DNA of 44,932 nt from Aureibaculum marinum (GCF_003813905.1 NZ_RPFJ01000012.1:1-44932); one strand, 5' to 3'; counted from the first letter of the stretch, positions 18,690-27,754 are shown. Numbers and translations: made by a program. The notes: generated by a model from the letters alone, not told the origin.

Positions 18690-18818
18690 TTATTTGTTAT
18701 TATTCCTAAAAATGCAGGAATCTAATTTTTTTATTTCTTCATAATTAATGTCGTCTTTTTTTAGCCATTGGTGAAAATAAAAAATGGCTAGAAATTCATT
18801 AACTGCATTATACTTGTA
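18690..18818 (-). pseudogene. possible small or degenerate gene after the acyl-CoA carboxylase gene
   Basis: Reading leftward, 42 sense codons run from 18818 to a TAA at 18690-18692 with protein-like content, including NEFLAIFYFHQWLKKDD and YEEIKKLDSCIF. There is no ATG, GTG or TTG in this frame. An ATG at 18808-18806 overlaps the carboxylase stop (TAATG), as expected for a coupled gene, but is one frame off; its own frame stops after six codons. A one-base indel would join that start to the 36-codon tail. It may be a decayed gene, a frameshift-dependent gene or a sequence error. Confidence 0.35.
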
Positions 18819-20436
18819 TCACTCCTAAATTAAACTTCTTTTCAATAGGAGCATGGTTGGCTGCTTCAATACCCATACTAATCCATGTTCTTGTATCTAG
18901 CGGGTCAATAACCGCATCTGTCCAAATTCTAGAAGCTGCATAATATGGAGAAACCTGATTATCATACCTACTTTTTATGTTATTAAATAGTTTTTCCTCT
19001 TTTTCTTTAGTAATCTTTTCTCCTTTTTTTTCTAACGATGCTTTTTCAATTTGTAACAATACTTTTGCAGCGGAGTTACCACTCATAACAGCTAATTCTG
19101 CACTTGGCCATGCAAAAATAAGTCGTGGATCATAAGCTTTTCCACACATTGCATAGTTACCAGCACCATAGCTGTTTCCTATAATTACTGTAAATTTTGG
19201 CACTACAGAATTACTAACTGCATTTACCATTTTAGCTCCATCTTTAATAATACCCCCGTGTTCTGATTTACTACCTACCATAAATCCAGTAACATCCTGT
19301 AAAAAAACTAACGGTATTTTCTTTTGATTGCAATTGGCAATAAAACGAGTGGCTTTATCAGCACTGTCAGAATAAATTACGCCGCCGAATTGCATTTCTC
19401 CTTTAGTTGTTTTTACTACTTTACGTTGGTTGGCAACAATACCAACAGCCCATCCATCAATACGTGCATAAGCAGTAATTAATGTTTTACCGTAACCCGC
19501 TTTGTATTCATCAAATACAGAATTATCAACGATACGTTTTATAATCTCATACATATCATATTGCTCAGTCCTTGATTTTGGTATTAACCCATATATATCT
19601 TCAGGATTTTTAGCAGGTGGATGAGCCTTTATACGGTTAAAACCAGCTTTATCAAAGTCACCTATTTTATCAACTATATTTTTAATAGTATCCAACGCAT
19701 CTTTATCATCTTTAGCTTTGTAATCTGTTACACCAGATATTTCGCAATGTGTAGTGGCACCACCTAAGGTTTCATTATCAATACGTTCTCCTATAGCCGC
19801 TTTTACTAAATAACTCCCAGCCAAAAATATACTTCCTGTTTTATCAACAATTAGGGCTTCATCACTCATAATTGGTAAATAAGCTCCACCAGCGACACAA
19901 CTCCCCATAACAGCCGCTATTTGGGTAATACCCATACTACTCATTATGGCATTGTTTCTAAAAATACGACCAAAATGTTCTTTGTCAGGAAAAATTTCAT
20001 CTTGCATAGGTAAATAAACACCAGCAGAGTCTACCAAATAAATAATAGGAAGCCTATTTTCGATAGCAATTTCTTGGGCCCTTAAATTCTTTTTACCTGT
20101 AATAGGAAACCAAGCACCAGCTTTTACGGTAGCATCATTAGCCACCACAATACATTGTTTTCCTTTTACGTAACCTATTTTAACAACTACACCGCCAGAA
20201 GGGCATCCACCATGTTCTTTATACATACCTTCACCAGCAAAAGCAGCAATTTCTATACGTTCAGTATTGTCATCTAATAAGTAATCAATCCGTTCTCTCG
20301 CAGTTAATTTTCCTTTAGCATGAAGTTTTTCAATTCGTTTTTTTCCACCACCATTATAAACATTTCGTAATTTATCTTTTAAATTGACAACTTGAAGTTT
20401 ATTGAAGTCTTCGTTTATATTGAAATTTATATCCAT
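18808..20436 (-). CDS. acyl-CoA carboxylase beta subunit (carboxyltransferase)
   Basis: A 542-residue protein from the ATG at 20436 (MDINFNINEDFNKLQVV); 22 upstream in-frame codons lie over the promoter. The N-terminal carboxyltransferase domain includes GKLTARERIDYLLD, FAGEGMYKEHGGCPSGG and LVDSAGVYLPMQDEIFPD. The C-terminal domain has LQDVTGFMVGSKSEHGGIIKDGAKMVNAV, split here as LQDVTGFMVG and HGGIIKDGAKMVNAV, and GNSYGAGNYAMCG. The combination is typical of the methylcrotonyl-/propionyl-type family and best matches methylcrotonyl-CoA carboxylase beta, in leucine catabolism. The biotin-carrying alpha subunit is not in the window, so the substrate is uncertain. Confidence 0.88.
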   Translation of the reverse strand: MDINFNINEDFNKLQVVNLKDKLRNVYNGGGKKRIEKLHAKGKLTARERIDYLLDDNTERIEIAAFAGEGMYKEHGGCPSGGVVVKIGYVKGKQCIVVANDATVKAGAWFPITGKKNLRAQEIAIENRLPIIYLVDSAGVYLPMQDEIFPDKEHFGRIFRNNAIMSSMGITQIAAVMGSCVAGGAYLPIMSDEALIVDKTGSIFLAGSYLVKAAIGERIDNETLGGATTHCEISGVTDYKAKDDKDALDTIKNIVDKIGDFDKAGFNRIKAHPPAKNPEDIYGLIPKSRTEQYDMYEIIKRIVDNSVFDEYKAGYGKTLITAYARIDGWAVGIVANQRKVVKTTKGEMQFGGVIYSDSADKATRFIANCNQKKIPLVFLQDVTGFMVGSKSEHGGIIKDGAKMVNAVSNSVVPKFTVIIGNSYGAGNYAMCGKAYDPRLIFAWPSAELAVMSGNSAAKVLLQIEKASLEKKGEKITKEKEEKLFNNIKSRYDNQVSPYYAASRIWTDAVIDPLDTRTWISMGIEAANHAPIEKKFNLGVIQV

Positions 20437-20467
20437 AGAACTAATTTCGGTTATAATGGTTAAAATA

Positions 20468-20475
20468 CAAAAGTA
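20468..20475 (-). promoter_or_regulatory. putative -7 promoter for the acyl-CoA carboxylase gene
   Basis: On the minus strand the element reads TACTTTTG (TAnnTTTG), 31 bases before the ATG at 20436. A TTG lies 24 bases further upstream (20500-20502), slightly longer than the usual spacing. Confidence 0.45.
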
Positions 20476-20582
20476 GACAATTTTTCTCCATAGAAAAATC
20501 AAAAAATAAGGAGATTAAAAATCAATATAAAAAGTGATTCTTAACAATAGAATGTGCATTCGTATTTACTCTTAATTTGTTG

Positions 20583-20590
20583 TATCTTTG
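20583..20590 (+). promoter_or_regulatory. putative -7 promoter for the flavin reductase gene
   Basis: TATCTTTG matches TAnnTTTG and ends 13 bases before the ATG at 20604, so the mRNA leader would be very short. Confidence 0.45.
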
Positions 20591-20603
20591 ATAAAATTTA
20601 TGT

Positions 20604-21149
20604 ATGAAAGTGACTAAAAAAATTATTGCTTTTGCAGGAAGTAATAGCAAAAATTCTATTAATAAAAAATTAGTTGTTTTAGCCACCAAACAATTAAAAA
20701 ATGTAGAAATAGAACTGTTAGATTTAAATGATTTTAACTTGCCTATTTATGGGATTGACGAAGAAAATAAAAATGGATTTCCTAGAGATGCAAAGAAATT
20801 TAATGAATTGTTAAATACAACTAATGGTGTTATTGTTTCTTTGGCAGAACATAATGGAGCTTACACTGTAGCCTTTAAAAATATATTGGATTGGGTATCT
20901 AGAATTGATAAAATGGTATGGAAAAATAAGCCAATGTTATTAATGTCTACCTCTCCAGGATCTAGAGGTGGTGCTTCTGTTATGGAAATTGCCTTAGGTA
21001 AATTTCCAAGAATGGGAGCTCAAATAAGTGCGAATTTTTCGTTGCCATTTTTTACTAATAATTTTAGTGAAACTAGAATTGTAGACGAAAAATTACATAC
21101 TCAATTTTTAAAATGTATAAGTGATTTTAAAAAAGATTTAGAAGTCTAG
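20604..21149 (+). CDS. NADPH-dependent FMN reductase family protein
   Basis: A 181-residue flavodoxin-fold protein. IIAFAGSNSKNSINKKL forms the phosphate-binding loop for FMN, and SLAEHNGAYTVAFKNILDWVSR and PMLLMSTSPGSRGG are characteristic of the NADPH_FMN_red (azoreductase/chromate-reductase-like) family. It is cytosolic. The physiological acceptor is unknown: quinones, flavins or metals are options for this family. It is 74 bases before a small thioredoxin-fold gene in the same direction and may be cotranscribed with it. Confidence 0.85.
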   Translation: MKVTKKIIAFAGSNSKNSINKKLVVLATKQLKNVEIELLDLNDFNLPIYGIDEENKNGFPRDAKKFNELLNTTNGVIVSLAEHNGAYTVAFKNILDWVSRIDKMVWKNKPMLLMSTSPGSRGGASVMEIALGKFPRMGAQISANFSLPFFTNNFSETRIVDEKLHTQFLKCISDFKKDLEV

Positions 21150-21223
21150 TAAACCGTAATTATCAATAAAATTTAAAATTGTTTTTATCCTCTGCTATAG
21201 AAAATGTCATTAAAAATAAAATT

Positions 21224-21472
21224 ATGAAAATAACTATTTATGGTAAAACTGGTGATGCTCATACGGTTGCCTTTAAAAATTTTTTAAGAATGGCTGATAT
21301 AGCTTTTACTTATAAAAATTTAGCAATAGATGAAGAAGCAAAAACACACACAAAACAATTATATGATGGTGCAATTAAATACCCAACATTAATAGTTGAT
21401 GGTGAAGTTCATTTAACTCCAACTTCAGATACTTTTAATAAAATTATGAAAGAGCTAAAATTAAGAGGTTAA
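21224..21472 (+). CDS. glutaredoxin-like protein lacking the active-site cysteines
   Basis: An 82-residue protein from the ATG at 21224; the frame is open to a TTG at 21179, but the extra residues do not fit the fold. It begins MKITIYGKTGDAHTVAFKNFL, where glutaredoxins have a C-x-x-C motif after the first strand; here the equivalent is GDAHT, with no Cys anywhere in the protein. The cis-Pro region is kept (IKYPTLIVDG). The fold is therefore likely glutaredoxin-like, but thiol redox chemistry of the usual type is not possible. It might bind a cofactor or partner; the upstream flavin reductase is a candidate partner by position only. Confidence 0.7.
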   Translation: MKITIYGKTGDAHTVAFKNFLRMADIAFTYKNLAIDEEAKTHTKQLYDGAIKYPTLIVDGEVHLTPTSDTFNKIMKELKLRG

Positions 21473-21565
21473 AATTGTACTTTTTATAATTCTAAATTCT
21501 AAATTATTTGGAATTTTAGATTATTTGTAACGATATTTGCTCTTCTAACTAAAACTTCGAAAATT

Positions 21566-21748
21566 ATGTCAATGAACAAGAATACCGTATTAGGTTATGC
21601 CACGTTAATAATGATAATTGTAGGATTAGTGTTAATAGCATTAGGTGCTTTTAGATATGACGATGTTGCTGGATGGGGATTTGCTTCTGTAGGAATTGGT
21701 TTTTTTGCCAATGCATGGGTGTTTAATGCATTAAAAGGAAGGGTGTAG
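21566..21748 (+). CDS. CAL67264-type small membrane protein
   Basis: A 60-residue protein with two hydrophobic helices (TVLGYATLIMIIVGLVLIAL and GFASVGIGFFANAWVFNAL) joined by a short polar loop with RYDDVAG. This matches the small Flavobacteriia membrane protein family named CAL67264. Translation may start at either the first or the third codon (both ATG). Function unknown. It lies 124 bases before ettA. Confidence 0.75.
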   Translation: MSMNKNTVLGYATLIMIIVGLVLIALGAFRYDDVAGWGFASVGIGFFANAWVFNALKGRV

Positions 21749-21872
21749 TAAAACCATCAACAATATTGTTTTTAGAGAAGATGATTTATAACTTATAAAG
21801 TTGAATATAGTATAGTCTTCTACTTGGAATTGTTATTTCAACCATTAATACTTAATAACTAATAAATATATA

Positions 21873-23564
21873 ATGAGTGACGATAAAAAAGTCATCTTTT
21901 CGATGAATAAGGTTTCTAAAACCTATCAAAGTACAAACAAACAAGTTTTAAAGGACATTTATTTAAGCTTCTTTTATGGAGCTAAAATTGGAATCTTGGG
22001 TCTTAATGGATCTGGTAAATCTACTTTACTTAAAATAATTGCTGGTGTTGAAAAAAATTACCAAGGTGATGTGGTATTTTCTCCTGGTTATAAAGTTGGG
22101 TATTTAGAACAAGAACCTAAATTAGATGAAAGCAAAACTGTAATTGATGTGGTTAAAGAAGGTGTAGCAGAGACAGTTGCTATTTTAGATGAATACAATA
22201 AGATAAACGATATGTTTGGTCTTGAAGAAGTGTATTCTGATGCTGATAAAATGGAAAAATTGATGGCACAGCAAGCCGAACTTCAAGATAAAATAGATGC
22301 TTCTAATGCTTGGGAACTAGATACAAAATTGGAAATAGCAATGGATGCCTTGCGTACTCCAGAAGGAGATACTCCAATAAAGAATTTATCTGGTGGAGAA
22401 AGACGTAGAGTTGCATTGTGTCGTTTATTACTTCAAGAACCTGAAATATTATTATTGGATGAGCCTACCAACCATTTAGATGCTGAATCTGTACACTGGT
22501 TAGAGCATCATTTAGCTCAATACAAAGGCACAGTAATAGCAGTAACGCATGATAGATACTTTTTGGATAATGTAGCTGGATGGATTTTGGAGCTTGATAG
22601 AGGAGAGGGTATCCCTTGGAAGGGAAATTATTCTTCTTGGTTAGATCAAAAATCAAAACGATTACAGCAAGAAAGTAAAGCAGCTTCAAAACGTCAAAAA
22701 ACTTTAGAACGTGAATTAGAATGGGTAAGACAAGGAGCTAAAGGTAGACAAACCAAGCAAAAAGCCAGATTAAAAAATTACGACAAACTATTAAGTCAAG
22801 ATCAAAAACAGCTTGATGAAAAATTAGAAATTTACATTCCTAATGGACCTCGTTTGGGCACCAATGTTATTGAGGCTAAGGGAGTTAGTAAAGCTTTCGG
22901 AGATAAGCTATTATATGAAAATTTAAACTTTAAATTGCCTCAAGCCGGTATTGTTGGAGTTATTGGTCCTAATGGTGCTGGTAAAACTACCATTTTTAAA
23001 ATGATAATGGGTGAAGAAAAGCCAGATAAAGGAGAGTTTATTGTAGGTGATACTGCAAAAATTGCCTATGTAGATCAAACACATTCAAACATAGATTCCA
23101 ATAAAACCATTTGGCAGAATTTTTCTGATGAGCAAGAATTGGTGTTAATGGGTGGTAAGCAAGTAAATTCTAGAGCTTATTTAAGTCGTTTTAATTTTTC
23201 AGGAAGTGAGCAGAATAAAAAAGTTAGTACGCTTTCTGGAGGTGAACGAAATCGCTTGCATTTAGCAATGACACTAAAAGAAGAAGGTAATGTATTACTT
23301 TTAGATGAGCCTACTAATGATTTGGATGTTAATACATTACGTGCTTTGGAAGAAGGGCTAGAAAATTTTGCAGGTTGTGCTGTAGTTATTAGTCACGACA
23401 GATGGTTTTTAGATAGAATCTGTACGCATATTTTAGCTTTTGAAGGCAATAGTGAAGTTTATTTTTTTGAAGGTGGTTTTAGTGATTATGAAGAAAACAA
23501 AAAGAAACGCTTAGGCGGTGATTTAATGCCAAAACGTATTAAATATAAAAAGTTAATTCGTTAA
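21873..23564 (+). CDS. ettA: energy-dependent translational throttle protein EttA (ABC-F)
   Basis: A 563-residue soluble ABC-F protein with two ATPase domains and no membrane segment. Domain 1 has Walker A GLNGSGKSTLL (about residue 42), signature LSGGERRRVALCRLL and Walker B ILLLDEPTNHLD. The linker (about 250-320) is highly basic, with KQKARLKNYDKL, as in the P-site tRNA interaction motif of EttA. Domain 2 has GPNGAGKTT, LSGGERNRLHLAMTL and LLLDEPTNDLD. It probably gates early elongation on the ribosome E-site in response to the ATP/ADP ratio. Length and arm sequence favour EttA over Uup or antibiotic-resistance ABC-F proteins. It is followed by a shared terminator. Confidence 0.93.
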   Translation: MSDDKKVIFSMNKVSKTYQSTNKQVLKDIYLSFFYGAKIGILGLNGSGKSTLLKIIAGVEKNYQGDVVFSPGYKVGYLEQEPKLDESKTVIDVVKEGVAETVAILDEYNKINDMFGLEEVYSDADKMEKLMAQQAELQDKIDASNAWELDTKLEIAMDALRTPEGDTPIKNLSGGERRRVALCRLLLQEPEILLLDEPTNHLDAESVHWLEHHLAQYKGTVIAVTHDRYFLDNVAGWILELDRGEGIPWKGNYSSWLDQKSKRLQQESKAASKRQKTLERELEWVRQGAKGRQTKQKARLKNYDKLLSQDQKQLDEKLEIYIPNGPRLGTNVIEAKGVSKAFGDKLLYENLNFKLPQAGIVGVIGPNGAGKTTIFKMIMGEEKPDKGEFIVGDTAKIAYVDQTHSNIDSNKTIWQNFSDEQELVLMGGKQVNSRAYLSRFNFSGSEQNKKVSTLSGGERNRLHLAMTLKEEGNVLLLDEPTNDLDVNTLRALEEGLENFAGCAVVISHDRWFLDRICTHILAFEGNSEVYFFEGGFSDYEENKKKRLGGDLMPKRIKYKKLIR

Positions 23565-23583
23565 ATAGTTATTATTAAAAATA

Positions 23584-23629
23584 AAAAAAGTTGTGTAATC
23601 CTGTTTGGGATTATATAACTTTTTTTTTT
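23584..23629. terminator. bidirectional intrinsic terminator between ettA and the VIT gene
   Basis: A 19-bp stem including two G·T pairs: AAAAAAGTTGTGTAATCC pairs with GGATTATATAACTTTTTT around a short loop (about 23602-23607), with an A-run on the left and a T-run on the right. It lies between two convergent genes and can serve both. Confidence 0.85.
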
Positions 23630-23638
23630 GATAGAAAT

Positions 23639-24322
23639 TTAATTGACATTTACGTTAAACATATAACCGACTAGTGCGGTTAAACCCATTGCAATTGTAC
23701 CCCAAAAGGTAATTCGCATTACGGCTTTAACTACATTTGAACCTCCTGTTTTGGCTGCGATTATTCCTAAAATAATTAAAAAAACAATCGCGAATAAATA
23801 CTGCCATAGTACCATTTGTTTTAAGGGGATAAACAAAGAAACTAATACTGGGAGCAATGCCCCAAAAATAAAAGAAGCTCCTGAAGCTAAAGCTGCTTCT
23901 AAAGGTTTTGCCTGAGTTATATCGTTAATGCCCAATTCATCTCTAGCATGGGCTCCTAAGGCATCATGTGCTGTTAGTTGTTTAGCCACCTCTATTGCAG
24001 TTTTTTCATCTAAACCACGCTCAATATAAATTTTTGAAAGTTCATGTAATTCCATTTCTGGCATAGTAATCAATTCTTGCTTTTCTCTTTCTAAATCAGC
24101 CTTTTCAATATCCGATTGAGAACTTACAGAAACATACTCTCCAGCTGCCATTGAAAGTGCTCCTGCAACCAAACCTGCAACTGATGCTAATACTATCGGT
24201 TCTCTATTAATGCTTGCAGCCGCAACACCAATGGCAATACTAGCGGTAGATAAAATACCATCGTTAGCTCCTAGAACTGCTGCTCTAAGCCAATTACTTC
24301 TATTTATATAGTGGTTCTCCAT
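23639..24322 (-). CDS. VIT1/CCC1 family transporter
   Basis: About 227 residues from the ATG at 24322 (MENHYINRSNWLRAAVLGAN). Five hydrophobic segments are present. GANDGILSTASIAIGVAAA forms the first helix, and ALSMAAGEYVSVSSQSD with the acidic-rich cytoplasmic stretch (about residues 80-145, many E/D) resembles the metal-binding region of VIT/CCC1 iron or manganese transporters. It is likely an inner-membrane Fe/Mn transporter or exporter; the direction of transport is not predicted. Nine extra in-frame codons upstream are less likely to be translated. Confidence 0.85.
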   Translation of the reverse strand: MENHYINRSNWLRAAVLGANDGILSTASIAIGVAAASINREPIVLASVAGLVAGALSMAAGEYVSVSSQSDIEKADLEREKQELITMPEMELHELSKIYIERGLDEKTAIEVAKQLTAHDALGAHARDELGINDITQAKPLEAALASGASFIFGALLPVLVSLFIPLKQMVLWQYLFAIVFLIILGIIAAKTGGSNVVKAVMRITFWGTIAMGLTALVGYMFNVNVN

Positions 24323-24346
24323 TTTTATTCTTAGCATAAAGCTAAT

Positions 24347-24354
24347 CAAAAATA
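24347..24354 (-). promoter_or_regulatory. putative -7 promoter for the VIT gene
   Basis: The minus strand reads TATTTTTG (TAnnTTTG), 24 bases before the preferred ATG at 24322. Its position also supports that start over the longer frame to 24349, which overlaps the element. No -33 box is clear. Confidence 0.4.
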
Positions 24355-24619
24355 ATCAACTTCTAATACTTTTTAGAAATTGAAATTAAATCGATAAATT
24401 TCAAATAGGTATTTTTTGTGTATGCTAATAATACAAATAGTGGAGAGGTGAAAATCTATTTTATGTAGCTAAATACTTTAAGTTATTTATAAATTAAAGT
24501 TATATTGTTAGCTGATAATAAAGTGAAATAATGGTTTATTTTAAATTGTTTTGATTAGCTAAAGTATTCTTAAACTTTGAATGCTAATGTAAAGTGATTA
24601 TTCTAATAAACAAGTTGAT

Positions 24620-25381
24620 TTACTTTTTATACCAATCTCTTAGTCTAACTTCAATCTTTTTATTTTTGTTATTTACTAACTTTTTAAAGGCCTTAGTATC
24701 ACTAACATCAGGGTTTCCTCTATAATGATAAGGGTATACTATTTTTGGTTCAAAATCCAAAACAGCATCTGCAGCTTGATTAATATCCATAGTGTAAGGT
24801 AAATTCATACAAACAAAAGCGATATCAATGTTGTTTAAAGCACGCATTTCTTTAATACCTTCCGTATCTCCACTAATGTAAATAGTTTTTCCGTCAATAG
24901 ATAAAAGATAGCCATTTCCACGACCTTTAGGATGTCTCGTTTCTTTATCTTCAGGCAAATTATACATCGGAATTGCAGTAATTTTAATTCCACTAAAATC
25001 GGTTACTTCATCATTTTTAATTACTTTTAATTGATTAGCGTAATCTGTTTGCAGAATTTTAGCTACTGCAGTAGGTACGATAAAGGTTGCATTTTTTGTA
25101 GACAATCCTTTTAAGGTCTTTAAACTGGTATGGTCACCGTGAATATCTGTAATTAAAATAAGGTCAGGAGGTGTAATTCCTGTAAAAAGTTCTGCACCAC
25201 CGTAAGGATCTACATAAATGGTAGTTTTATTCCATGAAAGTACCAACGTACCATGTGTCATTGGCTGAATAATAATTTCATGTTCAATTCCTTTAATGGT
25301 GTCAGCCTTTACACGTTGTGCATAGACTGAACTAAATATAAATAAAGAAACTACCAGAAATATAGAAAAATATTTAATCAT
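24620..25381 (-). CDS. exported MBL-fold metal-dependent hydrolase
   Basis: A 253-residue protein with a signal peptide (residues 1-21, FSSVYAQ). The metallo-beta-lactamase fold is shown by WNKTTIYVDPYGG, DLILITDIHGDHTS (about residues 73-86), KTIYISGDTEGIKEM and a C-terminal YPYHYRG. The usual T-H-x-H-x-D-H metal motif reads D79-I-H81-G-D83-H84, so the first His is replaced by Asp. The family resembles UPF0173-like hydrolases, but with an export signal. Substrate unknown. Its ATG overlaps the stop of the upstream gene by one base. Confidence 0.8.
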   Translation of the reverse strand: MIKYFSIFLVVSLFIFSSVYAQRVKADTIKGIEHEIIIQPMTHGTLVLSWNKTTIYVDPYGGAELFTGITPPDLILITDIHGDHTSLKTLKGLSTKNATFIVPTAVAKILQTDYANQLKVIKNDEVTDFSGIKITAIPMYNLPEDKETRHPKGRGNGYLLSIDGKTIYISGDTEGIKEMRALNNIDIAFVCMNLPYTMDINQAADAVLDFEPKIVYPYHYRGNPDVSDTKAFKKLVNNKNKKIEVRLRDWYKK

Positions 25382-25902
25382 TAAAATATCTTTTTGACTT
25401 CCATTTTTAAATAATCGATAGCTACTTTAGTTGGAGCTTCTTGATCCATTAATTTTTGTAAAATAGCTTCTCTCATAGCATTAGCAGTTTTTACTTCGCC
25501 TTCTAACATAGTTTCCTTTAAAATATTTAAAGTACTATTTTTTGCCGTAACAATAGCATTCCAACAGTCGCTACTCATATAAATTTGTTGAGCTAGATTA
25601 TGCTCAAATTCTTGTTCTACATTACTAAGTAATTTTTTAAAATAAGCAGGTTTATCATCCCCTGTAGGTTCAACTCTAACAAGAAGACTGTTAGGAGAAA
25701 TCCTTTCTAAAAAAAGTATCATTCGTTCATAAGCTTGTAAACGTAAAGGCAAAGCTGTTTTTTGATTTTCTTTTAAAATGTGATAAGTTCTTCTATTTGA
25801 CTCATTTTTACTCACTTGTTTAAAGAAAAATAAAGCAACTAAACCTGTAATAATTGCGGGTAATGTATAACTTAATAATTCAATAATTTTTGTTGTATCC
25901 AT
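25381..25902 (-). CDS. membrane-anchored protein, DUF7935-like, unknown function
   Basis: A 173-residue protein. One N-terminal helix (LLSYTLPAIITGLVALFFF, about residues 9-27) is followed by a soluble all-alpha domain with RTYHILKENQKTALPLRLQAYERM and the conserved-looking LFLERISPNSLLVRV. This resembles a widespread Bacteroidota family (I believe DUF7935, not checked). It is translationally coupled to the MBL-fold gene (TAATG overlap), suggesting the two act together at the envelope. Confidence 0.6.
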   Translation of the reverse strand: MDTTKIIELLSYTLPAIITGLVALFFFKQVSKNESNRRTYHILKENQKTALPLRLQAYERMILFLERISPNSLLVRVEPTGDDKPAYFKKLLSNVEQEFEHNLAQQIYMSSDCWNAIVTAKNSTLNILKETMLEGEVKTANAMREAILQKLMDQEAPTKVAIDYLKMEVKKIF

Positions 25903-26112
25903 TATAACGATTAAAATTGAGTTTCAAATTTATATAAATTTTATCTTATACGTGTAAAAATATGCATTTATAGAATTGAAAAAATTTATTTAATAAAAAA
26001 ATTAAAAAAAATTTAACAATTGGGGTAGGAATATTAGGTCATGAGTTGTTTAATAATAAAATAGGAGTATAAAAAAGCGATTTTTTCGCTATTCTAATTA
26101 AAGCTAAACATC

Positions 26113-27726
26113 ATGAAAAACAATTATTTAACAAAAGGTTTTGTGTTAGTATTTTTACTTTCACAACTTGTGGCTTATTCGGGGGAACAGCCAAAACCAA
26201 CTTTAAAAAAGATTCCAATTGAATCCAATTCTTTTACTAGTAATACAGATCCAGGATGGTCATATACCTGTGATGATGGAATTGAAGTTGAATTATTAAG
26301 TCTAGGATTAAAAAATAATGTACCAACTACATTAACAATTGGAGATACAAAAAACGTACAACGTGTTGTTGTTGAAATTGTCTATAAAGGCAATAATCCA
26401 GGAAGTACTATTGAAGTTAGTGACGATTCTGGAAATACCTATACGGCAACAAGAGTTGTACCAACAGGAGGAAGTTCAAATGTATGGTATTACAGAACTG
26501 AATTGCCAGCAACTTCAACTGTTAGTTACAACAATTCATCAAAATCAAGTTATGCTCAATCTATATTAGCATATGTGTTTAGAAAGAAAAATAACGGAAC
26601 TGCTAGTTCTGGAGTATTTACTGCATTAAGTGGATATAATAATATTGAAACAACTACCATTCCTATCCAAACAGATTCAGGACCAAGAACGGTTACTGTA
26701 GAATTACCGATTTCAGAATTAACACCAGATGGTAGATACATTCATATTGAAGTTTCTGCTGCTGACGGAAGTTTTGCTGAATTAACGGAAACTATTGATA
26801 GCTTTCCTACTGGGCAATGTTGTATTAAAGTTTTTGAATTAACAATGAAAGATGTTGCAGGTTCAGTAGATGAAATTGAAATAAAAATTGATACCAGAGC
26901 CAAAAAAAATGGACAATCAGTATTTGGCCAATCATGGGTAATGGGGGGAGCTATTAAAACTAATGTAAGATGTAGTTGTGTTGAATCTGACACTGAATTG
27001 CCTACTGCTGATAATTTTGTCGATTATATTTTATTAGAAGATATTTCGCAAATGCCAAATGTTACTTTTTCTGATAATTGTTCTGAAGTAACAATAGAGT
27101 ATAGAGAATATTTAAGTAGAGAATCTTGTGATATAGACTTTAACACTAACGCAACCGATTCTAATGTGATATTTAACGGAATTACTTCTAATAATGAGTA
27201 TTCTTGGAAAAAAGGACATTATGTTCAAGTAGATGATGGTACGGCTAAAATTTTTGGTCAATTAACTAATAATGCAGACCCAAATTCAGGATACAGTACC
27301 AATTTATACTTTGAAAAAGTAATGGGATATGCTTTATGGATAAAAGCTGGGAATGAAGTAGGAACGGCTGCTGATGCTGATAGACATAAATATGCAAATG
27401 TAGATTTTACAAAAGAAAATAGTTTTAAAGGTTTTGGTGTAGATAAAGAAAATAATATTGCTTTAGCGAATACAAATTCACATTATTTAGATATTGGACC
27501 TAGAGATCAATTTGGTTATCCTAATGTTGCTTTTAAATTAGCATATACTGGTACCGTTGGTGGACAAGCCATACCAAGTGGACAACACATTGAAATGGAT
27601 GCAGCCTTTACAAGATGTGTAAGAGCTCGAGATGGTGCAGAATTATGGGTAAGAGAATGGACTGTAACTGATGCAGCTGGAAATACTGCTGTATTTGTGC
27701 AACGTGCAGAAGTAGAGATATACTAA
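26113..27726 (+). CDS. large secreted protein with Ig/HYR-like C-terminal region, unknown function
   Basis: A 537-residue protein with a signal peptide (KGFVLVFLLSQLVAYSG, cleavage near residue 24). The mature region is Thr/Asn/Gly-rich beta-type sequence. A CCIKVFELTMKDVAGSVDEI segment near residue 236 and paired cysteines in VRCSCVESD precede FSDNCSEVTIEYREYL and the C-terminal REWTVTDAAGNTAVFVQ, which resembles HYR/Ig-like strands of Flavobacteriia surface proteins. No T9SS C-terminal domain is visible at its own end, but the following gene has one. Likely cell-surface or extracellular; no enzymatic motif seen. Confidence 0.6.
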   Translation: MKNNYLTKGFVLVFLLSQLVAYSGEQPKPTLKKIPIESNSFTSNTDPGWSYTCDDGIEVELLSLGLKNNVPTTLTIGDTKNVQRVVVEIVYKGNNPGSTIEVSDDSGNTYTATRVVPTGGSSNVWYYRTELPATSTVSYNNSSKSSYAQSILAYVFRKKNNGTASSGVFTALSGYNNIETTTIPIQTDSGPRTVTVELPISELTPDGRYIHIEVSAADGSFAELTETIDSFPTGQCCIKVFELTMKDVAGSVDEIEIKIDTRAKKNGQSVFGQSWVMGGAIKTNVRCSCVESDTELPTADNFVDYILLEDISQMPNVTFSDNCSEVTIEYREYLSRESCDIDFNTNATDSNVIFNGITSNNEYSWKKGHYVQVDDGTAKIFGQLTNNADPNSGYSTNLYFEKVMGYALWIKAGNEVGTAADADRHKYANVDFTKENSFKGFGVDKENNIALANTNSHYLDIGPRDQFGYPNVAFKLAYTGTVGGQAIPSGQHIEMDAAFTRCVRARDGAELWVREWTVTDAAGNTAVFVQRAEVEIY

Positions 27727-27754
27727 GTCAATGTTAATTCAAAAAGTTAAAAAA

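Noticed and set aside
26075-26095. AGCGA/TCGCT hairpin ahead of the secreted-protein gene as a terminator
   Set aside because: Only 5 bp with no T-run after it, and no upstream plus-strand gene that needs it.
26339-26569. Alternative-frame ORF inside the large secreted protein gene
   Set aside because: It lies fully within a clear signal-peptide-bearing gene and shows no family features.
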